In this document: one piece after another, positions 33,986 through 43,332 of the stretch | How positions within the stretch are numbered: the first letter of the stretch is position 1 | How the letters are laid out: every line of letters starts with the position of its first letter | Assembly (NCBI GenBank): GCA_029001845.1 | Contig: JAREWP010000054.1 | Span: forward strand, 1 to 64,000 | Source of the DNA: Candidatus Magnetocorallium paracelense | Lineage (GTDB): Bacteria > Nitrospirota > Thermodesulfovibrionia > Thermodesulfovibrionales > Magnetobacteriaceae | Reading direction: 5' to 3' | DNA: 64,000 nucleotides | Made by a program: the position numbers and the translations under genes | The notes under the pieces: model-generated | The model's database searches: none | What the model was told of the DNA's origin: nothing | The model's input: the letters and a program-made list of their open reading frames with translations, nothing else

Positions 33986-35017
33986 TTATTCCTTCACAAA
34001 GACATTACGGTTTATATTTATCCATTGAATCAGCTCTTTTATACCCTCTTTTGGCATAATCGACGGCTGCCATCCAAGTTCCCTGGTAGCCTTTTCTATA
34101 TTGCAAATAAAATATCTTAAATCTCCGTGCCTGTCCTGTGCGAAATGAACTTCCGGCCTTACGCCGTTAATCTCCTCGATAATGTCAATACACTCTAAAA
34201 GAGAAATCGATGTACTTACTCCACCTCCTATGTTATAGACGCCGGGCCTTCTTTTTAAGTAAAATGCGTCAAAGGCTTTACATACGTCTGTTGCAAATAT
34301 TATGTCTCTGACCTGCTTACCTTTTCCAAAAATTGTAATTGGCCAATTTAGAACGCTTCGTATTGAAAAATTAGCCACCCAGCCATGATCCTCACCGCCA
34401 AATTGTCGAGTACCGTATATTCCGGTAAGGCGGAAGCTGGCGGCTTCGACTTGGTAAGTGTCAATATAAGTTTTAACGTAAATATCTCCTGCTGCCTTTG
34501 ATGCATGCAAAGGCGTCAATAATCCTTCCAAAGTCCTTTCCTTCTCTGAAATACCCTCCGGATCTCTTAAATATCTTTTCTCGCCCTCTTTTAATGTCGA
34601 GTTGATTTCGTTACCGTATACATGCACCGTGGCGCAACTTGCAACAGGTATTTTCAGTTTACGGGCTGTTTCCAGGACATTGAATGTTCCCATAACATTC
34701 GTAGTCACATCCAACATCGGATCTTCCCAACTGATTGTCATTGCAGGCTGAGCGGCAGTATGAATAATATAATCGCATCCATGACTGTTGTCGATAAGCT
34801 CTTCGAAATTTCTGATGTCGGCCTTAACCAGTTTTACGCCAAGACCCATGAGATATTTCCGATTAAACTCTCTTGCCTCTTCAGTAGCAAATCCGGTTCT
34901 CGATAATTCATGCTTTGTCATATTATCGAAAGAAATGACGTCAGCACCTTTTTGGGTATAAAACTCACAGACATGGGATCCCAAAAATCCGCACCCCCCG
35001 GTAACTAAAACTTTCAT
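33986..35017 (-). CDS. NAD-dependent sugar epimerase/dehydratase (CDP-paratose 2-epimerase-like)
   Basis: This 343-residue extended SDR protein has the NAD loop TGGCGFLGSH (7-16) and conserved HTAAQPAMTISWEDP. The downstream signature FRLTGIYGTRQFGGEDHGWV resembles the substrate loop of CDP-paratose 2-epimerases. The usual YxxxK catalytic motif reads LHASK (codons TTG CAT GCA TCA AAG, near 34500), so the catalytic Tyr is replaced by Leu. Either another residue supplies the proton or the enzyme has a shifted activity. It is followed closely by the nucleotidyltransferase. Confidence 0.82.
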   Translation of the reverse strand: MKVLVTGGCGFLGSHVCEFYTQKGADVISFDNMTKHELSRTGFATEEAREFNRKYLMGLGVKLVKADIRNFEELIDNSHGCDYIIHTAAQPAMTISWEDPMLDVTTNVMGTFNVLETARKLKIPVASCATVHVYGNEINSTLKEGEKRYLRDPEGISEKERTLEGLLTPLHASKAAGDIYVKTYIDTYQVEAASFRLTGIYGTRQFGGEDHGWVANFSIRSVLNWPITIFGKGKQVRDIIFATDVCKAFDAFYLKRRPGVYNIGGGVSTSISLLECIDIIEEINGVRPEVHFAQDRHGDLRYFICNIEKATRELGWQPSIMPKEGIKELIQWININRNVFVKE

Positions 35018-35134
35018 GATTATCCTTATCTAATCTAAAATGTTTATAATAATTTCAAAACCAATATTAGTGACATGCTCACTAAACTAATCTTAGATAC
35101 ATCTCTTCTATAGAAAAGCATAAATTTAAACAAT

Positions 35135-36412
35135 CTATTCAAAGTCAATCCTTTTTCGATTATCAATACCGTAATTCTTTTCTCGATCTGTAGTATTGTA
35201 TGCTCTACAACCTTTACACAATGCAGGCACAGGAGCATCATGCTTGGTAACAGTGTTTCTAAACCATTTATAATAGTCATGGTTCCATATGAGTTTTAAT
35301 GACTCTTTTGTATAGTTTCCAAAAGAGTATTCTTGGAGGAATTTTCTTGAATTACTCATTAAAACGGCACAGCAGGGAAGAACCATATTATCAGGAACCA
35401 ATGCAAAATAAGGCTCCATCCAGGCTAAGCACTTATTCATTGAAGGGTTTTTATATGATTCTGTATGAGCGAAAATTACCGGCAATGTTTCATTATCATC
35501 TCTCACAATACTAAGAGTTTCCTCAATATAGTTGATTGGGATTTTTTCAAGGTACAAGCTGCTGACTTCAGGATAATTTAGCAGTCCGACAAAGTGAATT
35601 CTTGAAGTATCACCCCACTGTTTTTTGGCGCCAATGGATCTGATTAATTTTACGAAATCGGACATTTCATGAACATTTAGTTTATTTACAACAAATCTAA
35701 AGCATATTTCAGGTATAGGGCTGCTGAATTTATTTTTTATCTCTAAAAAATTCCTGATATTATTAACGACATTATCAAAATTACAACCTACTTTTATTTT
35801 CTCATAAGTCTCCTTTGTTGCTCCATCTATAGAAATATAAATACCGTCTACTCCTAATTTTATCAATTCCAATGATATTTCTTTATTAATTAAATCAAAA
35901 CTGTCTACTAAATAAACACTTGTTCCCTTATCTTTTAAATACTTGATCATTTTAATGTAATCTTTATTAAGAAAAGCATCACCTTCACCGGTTAGATTTA
36001 TCCAACGCAAAGGAAACTGATCTACCAGCGCTTTGAAATCATTAAAAGTTAAGACTCTACTGTCCTCGCCCCACCATGTATGCTCACAAATAATACATTT
36101 CTTATTACATAGCGTTGATACTTCAACCTCGATAAATCTGGGGAATGGAGCTAAAAAAGGATTTTTTCTCAATAGAGGTCCTATAAAATAATATGCTAAT
36201 TCTCCTGAACCTTCTCCGGTTGGAACCATTATCTTTGTATAAAAAAAATTAAAGAGATCATTATATCTCTTATTTTTTAATAAATAACGCATTGTCCTTG
36301 TAGAAGCAAATCCTGATTTGACAATCATTCTTAGCAAACCTGAAGCACCTATTGTATCAACTGTAGTGGTGTGATCAGCAGGTACAAAAAACTTAATTAA
36401 TTTATTAAACAC
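35135..36412 (-). CDS. radical-SAM/SPASM protein in the glycan cluster
   Basis: This is a 425-residue protein. The radical-SAM cluster CNKKCIIC (C102, C106, C109) is followed by the core (LTGEGDAFLNKDYIKMIKYL, VDGIYISIDGATKETYEKIK). A SPASM-type C-terminal region with further cysteines (MVLPCCAVLMSN, ALCKGCRAY) probably binds auxiliary Fe-S clusters. SPASM proteins inside polysaccharide loci are common; some act on sugars or lipids, but the reaction is unknown. It lies between the epimerase and the GT2 gene on the same strand. The first 90 residues are unassigned and helical. Confidence 0.85.
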   Translation of the reverse strand: MFNKLIKFFVPADHTTTVDTIGASGLLRMIVKSGFASTRTMRYLLKNKRYNDLFNFFYTKIMVPTGEGSGELAYYFIGPLLRKNPFLAPFPRFIEVEVSTLCNKKCIICEHTWWGEDSRVLTFNDFKALVDQFPLRWINLTGEGDAFLNKDYIKMIKYLKDKGTSVYLVDSFDLINKEISLELIKLGVDGIYISIDGATKETYEKIKVGCNFDNVVNNIRNFLEIKNKFSSPIPEICFRFVVNKLNVHEMSDFVKLIRSIGAKKQWGDTSRIHFVGLLNYPEVSSLYLEKIPINYIEETLSIVRDDNETLPVIFAHTESYKNPSMNKCLAWMEPYFALVPDNMVLPCCAVLMSNSRKFLQEYSFGNYTKESLKLIWNHDYYKWFRNTVTKHDAPVPALCKGCRAYNTTDREKNYGIDNRKRIDFE

Positions 36413-36518
36413 ATTACCTCCCTATCATTTAAAAAGACAATACAGTTTTTATTTTACCTATCTAAAAACGCATAGTTAATGGTGAAATATATAGTTTTGT
36501 TATCGATAGTAAAAAAAA

Positions 36519-37241
36519 CTACATTCGTTTTAAAAAGCCGGAAAATTTTAACCTCCAAACGATTGTGAGAGCTTCCAGCAAAATCCAATGAGTTAATTTT
36601 GTTTTACCGATTTTACGTTCACTAAAAATAATAGGTATTTCCTCAATTTTAAACCCTTTTCGCCAAATTTTATAATTCAATTCAAACAAAAAAGAATATC
36701 CTTTAGCATAAAAATGTTTCAAATCAATGGACTCCAGAGCTTCTCTTCGTATGCATTTATATGCAGTCGTTTGATCAGTGAGTGGAACACCTGACAAAGT
36801 TCTGTAATATAAATTAGCTGCAGTAGAAAGAAGAAACCGATGTAATGGCCAATTAAGAATTCTTATGCCATCTATGTAGCGGGAGCCGACGACAAGATCG
36901 CAATCCGCCATTTTTTCTATAAAACGAGGGATATCATAAGGATCATGTGAAAAATCAGCATCCATGCCTATAATGTAATCATATTTGTTCTCAATTGCGA
37001 ATTTATAACCACTCAAGTAAGCTGTTCCTAATCCCATTTTTTTTTCCCTGTTCATCAGGTGAAGATGTGATTTGTACTTAGATAAGCATTTCTTAACTAA
37101 TTGACCGGTGCCATCAGGTGAATTGTCATCAATAACCAGAATATCGACAGATACGTTTAGAGAAAAGATTTTTTTAATGAGTTTAAGTATGTTGCCGGCT
37201 TCATTATATGTTGGAATTATAACTAAATGATTATTTTTCAT
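36519..37241 (-). CDS. polyprenol-phosphate mannosyltransferase-like GT2 (intact copy)
   Basis: This 240-residue GT2 enzyme has the start VIIPTYNEAGNILKLIKKIF, nucleotide-binding VIDDNSPDGTG, the DxD-type YIIGMDADFSHDP and the DLVVGSRYIDG and TDQTTAYKCIRR boxes. These are typical of dolichol/polyprenol-phosphate mannose synthases. No C-terminal membrane domain is present, so it is the short form. It would make a lipid-linked sugar donor for the membrane protein at 37456-39114. A second, broken copy lies at 39180-39766. Confidence 0.88.
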   Translation of the reverse strand: MKNNHLVIIPTYNEAGNILKLIKKIFSLNVSVDILVIDDNSPDGTGQLVKKCLSKYKSHLHLMNREKKMGLGTAYLSGYKFAIENKYDYIIGMDADFSHDPYDIPRFIEKMADCDLVVGSRYIDGIRILNWPLHRFLLSTAANLYYRTLSGVPLTDQTTAYKCIRREALESIDLKHFYAKGYSFLFELNYKIWRKGFKIEEIPIIFSERKIGKTKLTHWILLEALTIVWRLKFSGFLKRM

Positions 37242-37344
37242 AATTTATACTACACTTCCAAAGATTTGCAATATCTGCTAAAAAATTCATAAATTCATGA
37301 CCAAAGCTATCATTTATAATATTTTGTTTTAACACTATGCCTGG

Positions 37345-37425
37345 TTACGTATTTGCAAGATTATAAACAACAGTTGTGGAACTTCCGTAAACACCCATGC
37401 AAGGTTCAATCATTAAAACTTTCAT
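37345..37425 (-). pseudogene. N-terminal scrap of a GT4 glycosyltransferase
   Basis: The ATG at 37425 opens a 26-codon frame reading MKVLMIEPCMGVYGSSTTVV then YNLANT before TAA. It matches the first residues of the intact GT4 at 39790-40944 (MNVLMVEPYMGIYGGSATVV). Only the extreme N-terminus remains, directly upstream of the intact GT2. It is the trace of the second GT4 copy in a duplicated unit. Confidence 0.8.
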
Positions 37426-37455
37426 AGGTAAAAAGTAGTTTTATTGAAATGTAAA

Positions 37456-39114
37456 TTATATTATTTTAAATTTACCAGGTTTAAAAAAAATATTGTTCGT
37501 GTTTTCAGTAATTAATTCATCGATCTCAAAATAAAGATGAATTTGTTGTAACGTATACAATTGCCCCGGAACCTTAATTATAAAGCTTTTTTGCGATTTA
37601 TCAAAAGAAACTATTGTTGATTTTAATACTCCCCATATTGTTTCTCCCGGCTTCAGCTCCAAAAGTTTATTTACTAAAAAACTACGTGCTCTCATGTTTC
37701 TCTTTTCCGATACATTATCATGAAGTATATGATATATTTTATTTGAAACAGGATTTCTGAATTGCGAATGATAAATATCTATAAAAGGAATCAATAATGA
37801 ACCTCCGCTCAAGAACAAGACGTCATTTGGTTTTAAACTTTTAAGAACTTCATCTCGGATATAAGATACTGAATAATAAGTTCCTTTTGGAGAAGCAAGG
37901 AATTTATAAGCATGGGCGAGAGAATGAAAAGATATAAAAAAAATCAAAAAAGTCAAAAAAGAAATATTAAGGAATCCATTTTTCAGCCTGCTTTCTTTTT
38001 TAAAACGTAAAAAAGAAATTAATAAAATCGGAAAAAATAATGATAAAGAAAAAGATATATATATGTAGTAAGTAATAAAACGTCTTGTGTTCAAAATTAG
38101 TGAAATAATTAATGTGGAGAATAAAAATGTTATCAATATAATGTTCCTAAATTCCTTTTTAATTAAAGAGTAGCCATATTTTAATAAAAATATACAAGTA
38201 AGGCTTAAGAAAACTAAGAGGGGAGTCCAAAAGAATCTCCAAAAAAAGTTTATTAGAGCTGATTTGTCACCTCTGCCATAAAATGCATGATAAATAAGAT
38301 ATTGAAATCCTGAGCTATAACTACTACTGGAGGAAAGATCTTTCGCTTGTGTAGAAAATATCTCAAATGAATTGGGATAATCAGTAAAAAACCACCCGAA
38401 TGTAATAGCTCCGGGCAACAACATGATTAAATAAAAAAGGAACAATCTATAAAATTTCTCATTTTTTAGATGTAAGATCACAATACAACAGGAAATAATG
38501 TTTGAAATGATAAGTCCGTTTGAATGGAACACTCCAGACATGCCAAGTGAAAAAGAAGATAAATAAAAATATAAATGATTTTCACTTCGCGATTCAGTCC
38601 ATAAAAAATAAAAAATTAATCCGGCTACTATAGATACAAGCACAGGCACTTCAGGGCGTACAGCCCAGCACGTTAGCGAAAAGGGTGATGACGCAAGAAA
38701 AATTAAAAAAAGATTTATATGTATTACATACAAATCAGATTTTTTTTTATTTAAAAGTTTAATAAGATAACAGGTTAATAATAACAATAACAATAATGTT
38801 AAGAAATGTGGTAAGCGGTAAGTAAAATGGCTGAGAGATATTTTTAGGAATGACATAATATAAAGGCAGGCTGCCAGAAAATATGAGTAACCAGGCCATA
38901 CTTGAAATGTATTTAAAAAATCATCTCCGATAAAGATACCAAAACTCTTCTGATGTAAAATACCTAATGCACCTCCAAGATATTCTCCTACATCATTAGT
39001 TGAGGGCGGAAGAAAAAAATACGAAAATAAGGCCGATCCAAGCCAAGCATATAATAGCAAGTGAATAGTTGTACGTGATGACAAAGCAGCTATCAGCTTT
39101 TCTAAGAAAAACAT
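37456..39114 (-). CDS. polytopic membrane protein, probable lipid-linked-sugar glycosyltransferase
   Basis: This 552-residue protein has about ten to twelve hydrophobic helices and a soluble C-terminal tail of about 130 residues. The first loop (FFLPPSTNDVGEYLGGALGI) has the acidic residues expected in the periplasmic loop of GT39/GT-C enzymes, which use polyprenol-phosphate sugars. I cannot assign a precise family, and base composition is AT-rich. Together with the GT2 (polyprenol-phosphate-sugar synthase) this would fit a periplasmic sugar-addition step. The C-terminal tail (VPGQLYTLQQIHLYFE, ending FFKPGKFKII) is repeated in decayed form at 41000-41162. Confidence 0.7.
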   Translation of the reverse strand: MFFLEKLIAALSSRTTIHLLLYAWLGSALFSYFFLPPSTNDVGEYLGGALGILHQKSFGIFIGDDFLNTFQVWPGYSYFLAACLYIMSFLKISLSHFTYRLPHFLTLLLLLLLTCYLIKLLNKKKSDLYVIHINLFLIFLASSPFSLTCWAVRPEVPVLVSIVAGLIFYFLWTESRSENHLYFYLSSFSLGMSGVFHSNGLIISNIISCCIVILHLKNEKFYRLFLFYLIMLLPGAITFGWFFTDYPNSFEIFSTQAKDLSSSSSYSSGFQYLIYHAFYGRGDKSALINFFWRFFWTPLLVFLSLTCIFLLKYGYSLIKKEFRNIILITFLFSTLIISLILNTRRFITYYIYISFSLSLFFPILLISFLRFKKESRLKNGFLNISFLTFLIFFISFHSLAHAYKFLASPKGTYYSVSYIRDEVLKSLKPNDVLFLSGGSLLIPFIDIYHSQFRNPVSNKIYHILHDNVSEKRNMRARSFLVNKLLELKPGETIWGVLKSTIVSFDKSQKSFIIKVPGQLYTLQQIHLYFEIDELITENTNNIFFKPGKFKII

Positions 39115-39179
39115 AAGTGTATTTAAAATAAGGATTGTAATATAATTTTATGAAAACAATCATTAACTGTAGCATAACA

Positions 39180-39766
39180 AAAGCTTAAATTACAATATAC
39201 AGATGTTGAGTTTACAATTCGGACAGGATTGTTTTGGTTACATATAATTTTACTTTTTGCATAACAAGAACCAACGACCAGGTCATAGTCTGCCATTGCA
39301 TGAATAATTTCGGGATATCCCTGGATCGTGTGAAAAATCAGCATTCATGCCCAAGATGTAATCATACATTATTATCTATAGCAAATCGATAACCAAGCAA
39401 GTAAGCTGTACCCCAATCCCAGTTTTCCCTCTCTGCGTATCAGATGCAAGTGTGGCTTGTCTTTCTGTAAACAGTCTTATAGAATTTGGCCGGTATTGTC
39501 AGGTGAGTTGACGTCGATTATCAGGAGATCCGAAGGAATTTTCAAATGAAAAATAGCTTCTATGAGCTTTAATATATTACCTGCTTCATCAATACCATTA
39601 ACTTAAGGGGTGAAGCACCTTCCGGCGGAAGCGGGTCATGTTTGAGAAAGCGCAGCGAAGCGGAGCCTTCGAGTTTAGCCGATGAAGGCGGAAGGTGCTT
39701 TGCTCCTTAAGTTAATGACATTGCCTGCTTCATTATAATAGGAATTATAATCAAATATTTTTCCAT
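39180..39766 (-). pseudogene. GT2 glycosyltransferase, decayed copy carrying a MITE
   Basis: From the ATG at 39766 the strand reads like the intact GT2 at 36519-37241 but in several frames: LIIIP, then YYNEAG, NILKLIEAIF, LLIIDVNSPDNTGQI, and ADYDLVVGSCYAKSK. Frameshifts and stops separate the pieces. The similarity fades by about 39200, so the C-terminal third is lost. MITE copy 3 sits inside it at 39590-39723 and splits the NEAG/NIL motif. It is dead. Confidence 0.85.
39590..39723. repeat. 134-bp palindromic MITE, copy 3, with perfect 10-bp target duplication
   Basis: The left end CAATACCATTAACTTAAGG and the right end CTCCTTAAGTTAATGACATTG are inverted. It is flanked by identical CCTGCTTCAT at 39580-39589 and 39724-39733. 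Removing the element and one CCTGCTTCAT restores the GT2 homology. This copy proves mobility and defines the element's ends. Confidence 0.95.
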
Positions 39767-39789
39767 TACTCAGGATGAACTCTTATGTG

Positions 39790-40944
39790 TTACAAATGTT
39801 TTTTAAAAATATTCAGGAATTTTTCACCGAAATTTTCATAAGTAATATTTTTGAGCACATAATTTTTTCCTTGAACGCTTCTTTTTAAATGTCGATTATA
39901 ATTGTTATAGACTTCAGTTATTGCTTCGACAAGTTCGTCCGATACAATGCCAATATTTTGTTTACTTATTAAATCGGAGCAGGGAAGCGCCGATGAGACA
40001 ATTATCGGTTTTCCTGTGCATAAAGCCTCAAAAGGACCGAGCCATGAGCCCTGTCCTAAGCCCGGAAAAACAGCCATATGGGAAATACTGTAGATAGCAC
40101 GAAGTTCTTCCTTGCTAATATGACCGGTAAAAATCACTCTCTGTTTTAAATCATGCTCTCTGATAAAAGATTCGATTAGTTTTTTATAGTAGCTCTCCTC
40201 ATAGAGCCCTACAAAAATAACTTTGACTTCTTTAAATCTGTCTTTAATTCTTCTAAAAGCTTCAAGGAGATCCATCTGCTTTTTTGATGGAGATACCATA
40301 GCAGCATGAACTATATAGAAGGAATTGTTATCTATGCCGAATTTATGCCTTAATGCTTCCTTTTCGGTTATATTTACTTTTTTGGTAAAAAAATCGCTCT
40401 CTATACCGTACTGTATAATCTTAGGTTGCCATCCATAGCGGTAGGCAAATCTGCGAGCGTTTGTTTCGTCTGCCACGACAGCATCGGATACTTTTTTATT
40501 GGCAATCTTCTTATCGATAAATCTTCCGATGTCAGCTATTCGATTAATTATTTTATTTATTTTATAGGTATGCCAAAAATCCGGGATTTCGTTACACATC
40601 CATATCACAGGTTTTTTAGTGAAAGGCGTGGCCCATACTGCCGGAGTATTGTGTGTGTTAACAATATCAAAGTCATCTATGTACTTTTTAATTAAATCAT
40701 TGAGTATTCTGATCATTTGATATATTTCAAGAAGACTGGAGAAGTTTCCGCTTCTTATGTGATAAGGTATTTGCTTATGGGAAGGTGGTAAAATGATTTC
40801 AATTCCTTCATACTCCTTCCCGGATGTCAGGGATAATACGGTTGTCCTGACGTCATGTTTTATAAGATATTTAGCAAGGTTATAAACGACAGTCGCAGAT
40901 CCTCCATAAATACCCATATAAGGCTCTACCATTAAAACATTCAT
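39790..40944 (-). CDS. GT4-family glycosyltransferase (intact copy)
   Basis: From the ATG at 40944 the product has 384 residues and begins MNVLMVEPYMGIYGGSATVV, a typical GT4 start with the Gly-rich loop. The C-terminal Rossmann half holds FYIVHAAMVSPSKKQMDLLE, RVIFTGHISKEELRAIYS and FEALCTGKPIIVSS, the E-x7-E-type nucleotide-sugar site (GPFEALCTGKP). It transfers a sugar from a nucleotide donor to a glycan. An upstream in-frame start at 40977 adds 11 residues without support. It is the surviving copy of a duplicated gene (scrap at 37345-37425). Confidence 0.88.
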   Translation of the reverse strand: MNVLMVEPYMGIYGGSATVVYNLAKYLIKHDVRTTVLSLTSGKEYEGIEIILPPSHKQIPYHIRSGNFSSLLEIYQMIRILNDLIKKYIDDFDIVNTHNTPAVWATPFTKKPVIWMCNEIPDFWHTYKINKIINRIADIGRFIDKKIANKKVSDAVVADETNARRFAYRYGWQPKIIQYGIESDFFTKKVNITEKEALRHKFGIDNNSFYIVHAAMVSPSKKQMDLLEAFRRIKDRFKEVKVIFVGLYEESYYKKLIESFIREHDLKQRVIFTGHISKEELRAIYSISHMAVFPGLGQGSWLGPFEALCTGKPIIVSSALPCSDLISKQNIGIVSDELVEAITEVYNNYNRHLKRSVQGKNYVLKNITYENFGEKFLNIFKKHL

Positions 40945-40999
40945 CTTTTTTTCACTCAAACTATAGAATTTAGTCAATCCGGCTGAGAGTTACAAATAA

Positions 41000-41162
41000 T
41001 TAAAAAACAATAAATTTATAGGGTCTGAAAAACAAAGTGCTCGTGCTTTCATAAAGAATTTCCTTAATTTAAAATTCGAAAAAAATTTGTATTAGCAATG
41101 GATGTTGACCTGGAACTCTCATAATGAGAGTTCTACTTTCTGTGTCATTTGTGTTCATGGTT
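41000..41162 (-). pseudogene. C-terminal remnant of a second copy of the polytopic membrane protein
   Basis: One minus-strand frame with a single internal stop reads LIMRVPGQHPLLIQIFFEF, stop, IKEILYESTSTLFFRPYKFI. This aligns along its length with the C-terminus of the protein at 37456-39114 (FIIKVPGQLYTLQQIHLYFE, then TENTNNIFFKPGKFKII). It ends at TAA 41000-41002, just upstream of the intact GT4, the same relative order as in the other unit. The rest of the gene is gone. Confidence 0.75.
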
Positions 41163-41572
41163 AATTATGTATCAATTCATTTGCGTAGAACTATAAGTTA
41201 CGGCAGGTGTCTCGCAAGTGAGTTCCTATGATCTCTATAATTTTTATGTCTGGTAATAGTACAAGTAGTTTGGGTTGCAATGCATTTTTGTGAAATTTTT
41301 CTAAATTTTAACATAATAAAGGCATAAATTACTATCTGGATCTATTGTATTTACGATTCCAATACTATTTAAATGAGATGTTTGCAAGTCCTTATACAAA
41401 CGATTTTGTAACTACTCAGTTATTATGACTATCACGACAGATAATTTTTACATTAATTATTTTTTGTTTCCGTCTGCAATCTTCAGGCAAGATACATGAG
41501 TAGCAATATATAAGATTCCACTCAGGTTCCTTTTCCGGAGATTGCTTATGATATACTAAGCAGCGACAACTC
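41163..41572. other. gene-free stretch upstream of the GtrII-like gene
   Basis: No gene is supported. GTAACTACTCAG at 41408-41419 matches the ends of the element family at 12987-13145. The promoter of the divergent plus-strand gene at 41573 must lie here. Confidence 0.4.
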
Positions 41573-43143
41573 ATGAATGTAAAGCGTAATTTAACAATAT
41601 TTATTTCTATTTTTATATTTCTGTCGATATCTTTTCTACCTGTTCTGACCGGCTATTTTGTGTTTAACGACGACGCCTTCATGTGGGTGATGGAAGATGA
41701 CTGCAAGAGTCACCCGCAGTTTTTTTATTTTTTTTATATCGGCAGAGTCTCCTTTCCCTTTCTTGCCTGTCCCCTTTGGTCTTTTACGGATACAGTAGGA
41801 GATCTCAATGTCGGTCGTTGGATAAACGTTTTTTCCTTTTCTCTCTCTGCCATGATGTTCTTGAAATGGCTGCAAAAATATGGCGTCAGTCCAATGCATT
41901 CATTCCTTCTGACCCTGACTGCCTTTATCATGCCCACCTTTCAGACCCAAATCGTACTGGTAAATTCCTTTCCCCATTCGGTCGCCCTTGCTTCTTCGAT
42001 CCTGTCTGCACAGACAGCCTGTAAAGCCGCTGAATTAATATCGGACAAATGGAAATCTATAATTAACCGACAAACATTTATATCGCTTGCATTGCTATTC
42101 TTCTCAATGACAATATATACGCCTCTGTCCATGTTCTATTGGACAATGTTATCGATTCCGATTATAAAGCTCTCACAGTGGGACAGGATGGAAAAACGAA
42201 AATGGTTTTTTTATTCTCCCTTCCTCTGTTTACTGCACTAATGTTTTTTATTTTCTCAAAAATACTACATACGCTTGTGCCGACCCTGGTGGAAATCTCA
42301 AAAGAAATAGCAGGAGGCCATCAGGTAAGACTATCATTCGATCTCTTTTCAAAAATAGAATTGCTTGGCAACGCTGTAATCGCCGCCCTCAACTTGTGGA
42401 ATGTATTTCCTACACTGAAATTTGCTTCTGTCGTGATTATTTATGTAACAATTGGAGCTTCAGCTATTTTCTTTTATTTTCTCTACAACCGTAACTCCAA
42501 GACGCCGCCTCTACTCGGAATTAAAAACGCACTGCGCGGCAATTGTTTAAGAATCGTGCTTTTGTGCTCTCTGGTTCCGTTATCGGTCATGCCTAATCTT
42601 GCTGCCGATTTTAACCATTTAAGTTTTAGAATGATTACAGCTTTATCGGTTTTAGTCTTAATATTTTTATTTTTCTTAACAACCAGACTTTTTTATATAG
42701 TATTTGGAGAGAATAGATATAAGGCATTTATGACTTTAACGATGATTCCCCTTCTTTTATTCATCTCTTTCAACTGCCAGGCATATCTCAAAAAATATGT
42801 CGTTAACATAGCGGCAGCCGAGTTGAAATATTTTAAAAGCATAATACCGGTAGACAGATTGTCATATATTCGGAGAATAGCCACGTCAGGTCCCAATTAT
42901 AAGTCCGCCAGGCCGGAACCAGCATATTTTCTGGACGCCGATGAATACGGGTATCTTACGACAGCTTCTGAAATAAATACATTGGGGCTCTATAGGTGCG
43001 CCGTGAACGAATGCAGGAAGGATGGAAGAGATTGCGGAGACAAGACAATTCTTGACCAAAAAACCGGGGTATTGATTATAGACAGGGAGGCGTTATTGAG
43101 GGAGGTAGCCGGAAATTTCGATACTTTTCGGCAGGGTCTCTGA
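41573..43143 (+). pseudogene. GtrII-like membrane glucosyltransferase, frameshifted
   Basis: Two overlapping plus-strand frames, 41573-42241 and 42139-43143, encode successive parts of one polytopic protein. The first holds about six helices and an early acidic loop (GYFVFNDDAFMWVMEDD), as in GtrII-type O-antigen glucosyltransferases, which have an NDD box in this place. The second continues with further helices from LFTALMFFIFSKIL and a soluble tail ending RQGL. The switch falls near 42200-42240, close to a T run (GGTTTTTTATTC), so a one-base slip there would join them. It is either a true pseudogene, a sequencing slip or, less likely, programmed slippage. The function is inferred from topology only. 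Confidence 0.65.
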
Positions 43144-43332
43144 TTTTTACTGTAAAAATTATTTGATTAGGAAAAGCCTTTGAATTTCAAACAGGTCATG
43201 TCGAATTTTAAAGTTTTTCCCTTTGAAATTCATTATTCCCTGTTCGATATTCGATATTTTTTCTCTTATTTAAGAGCTTATGCCCCCTCATAGTATGCCA
43301 CATGTTGAGGTTTTTACCTATACTAATGAAAC

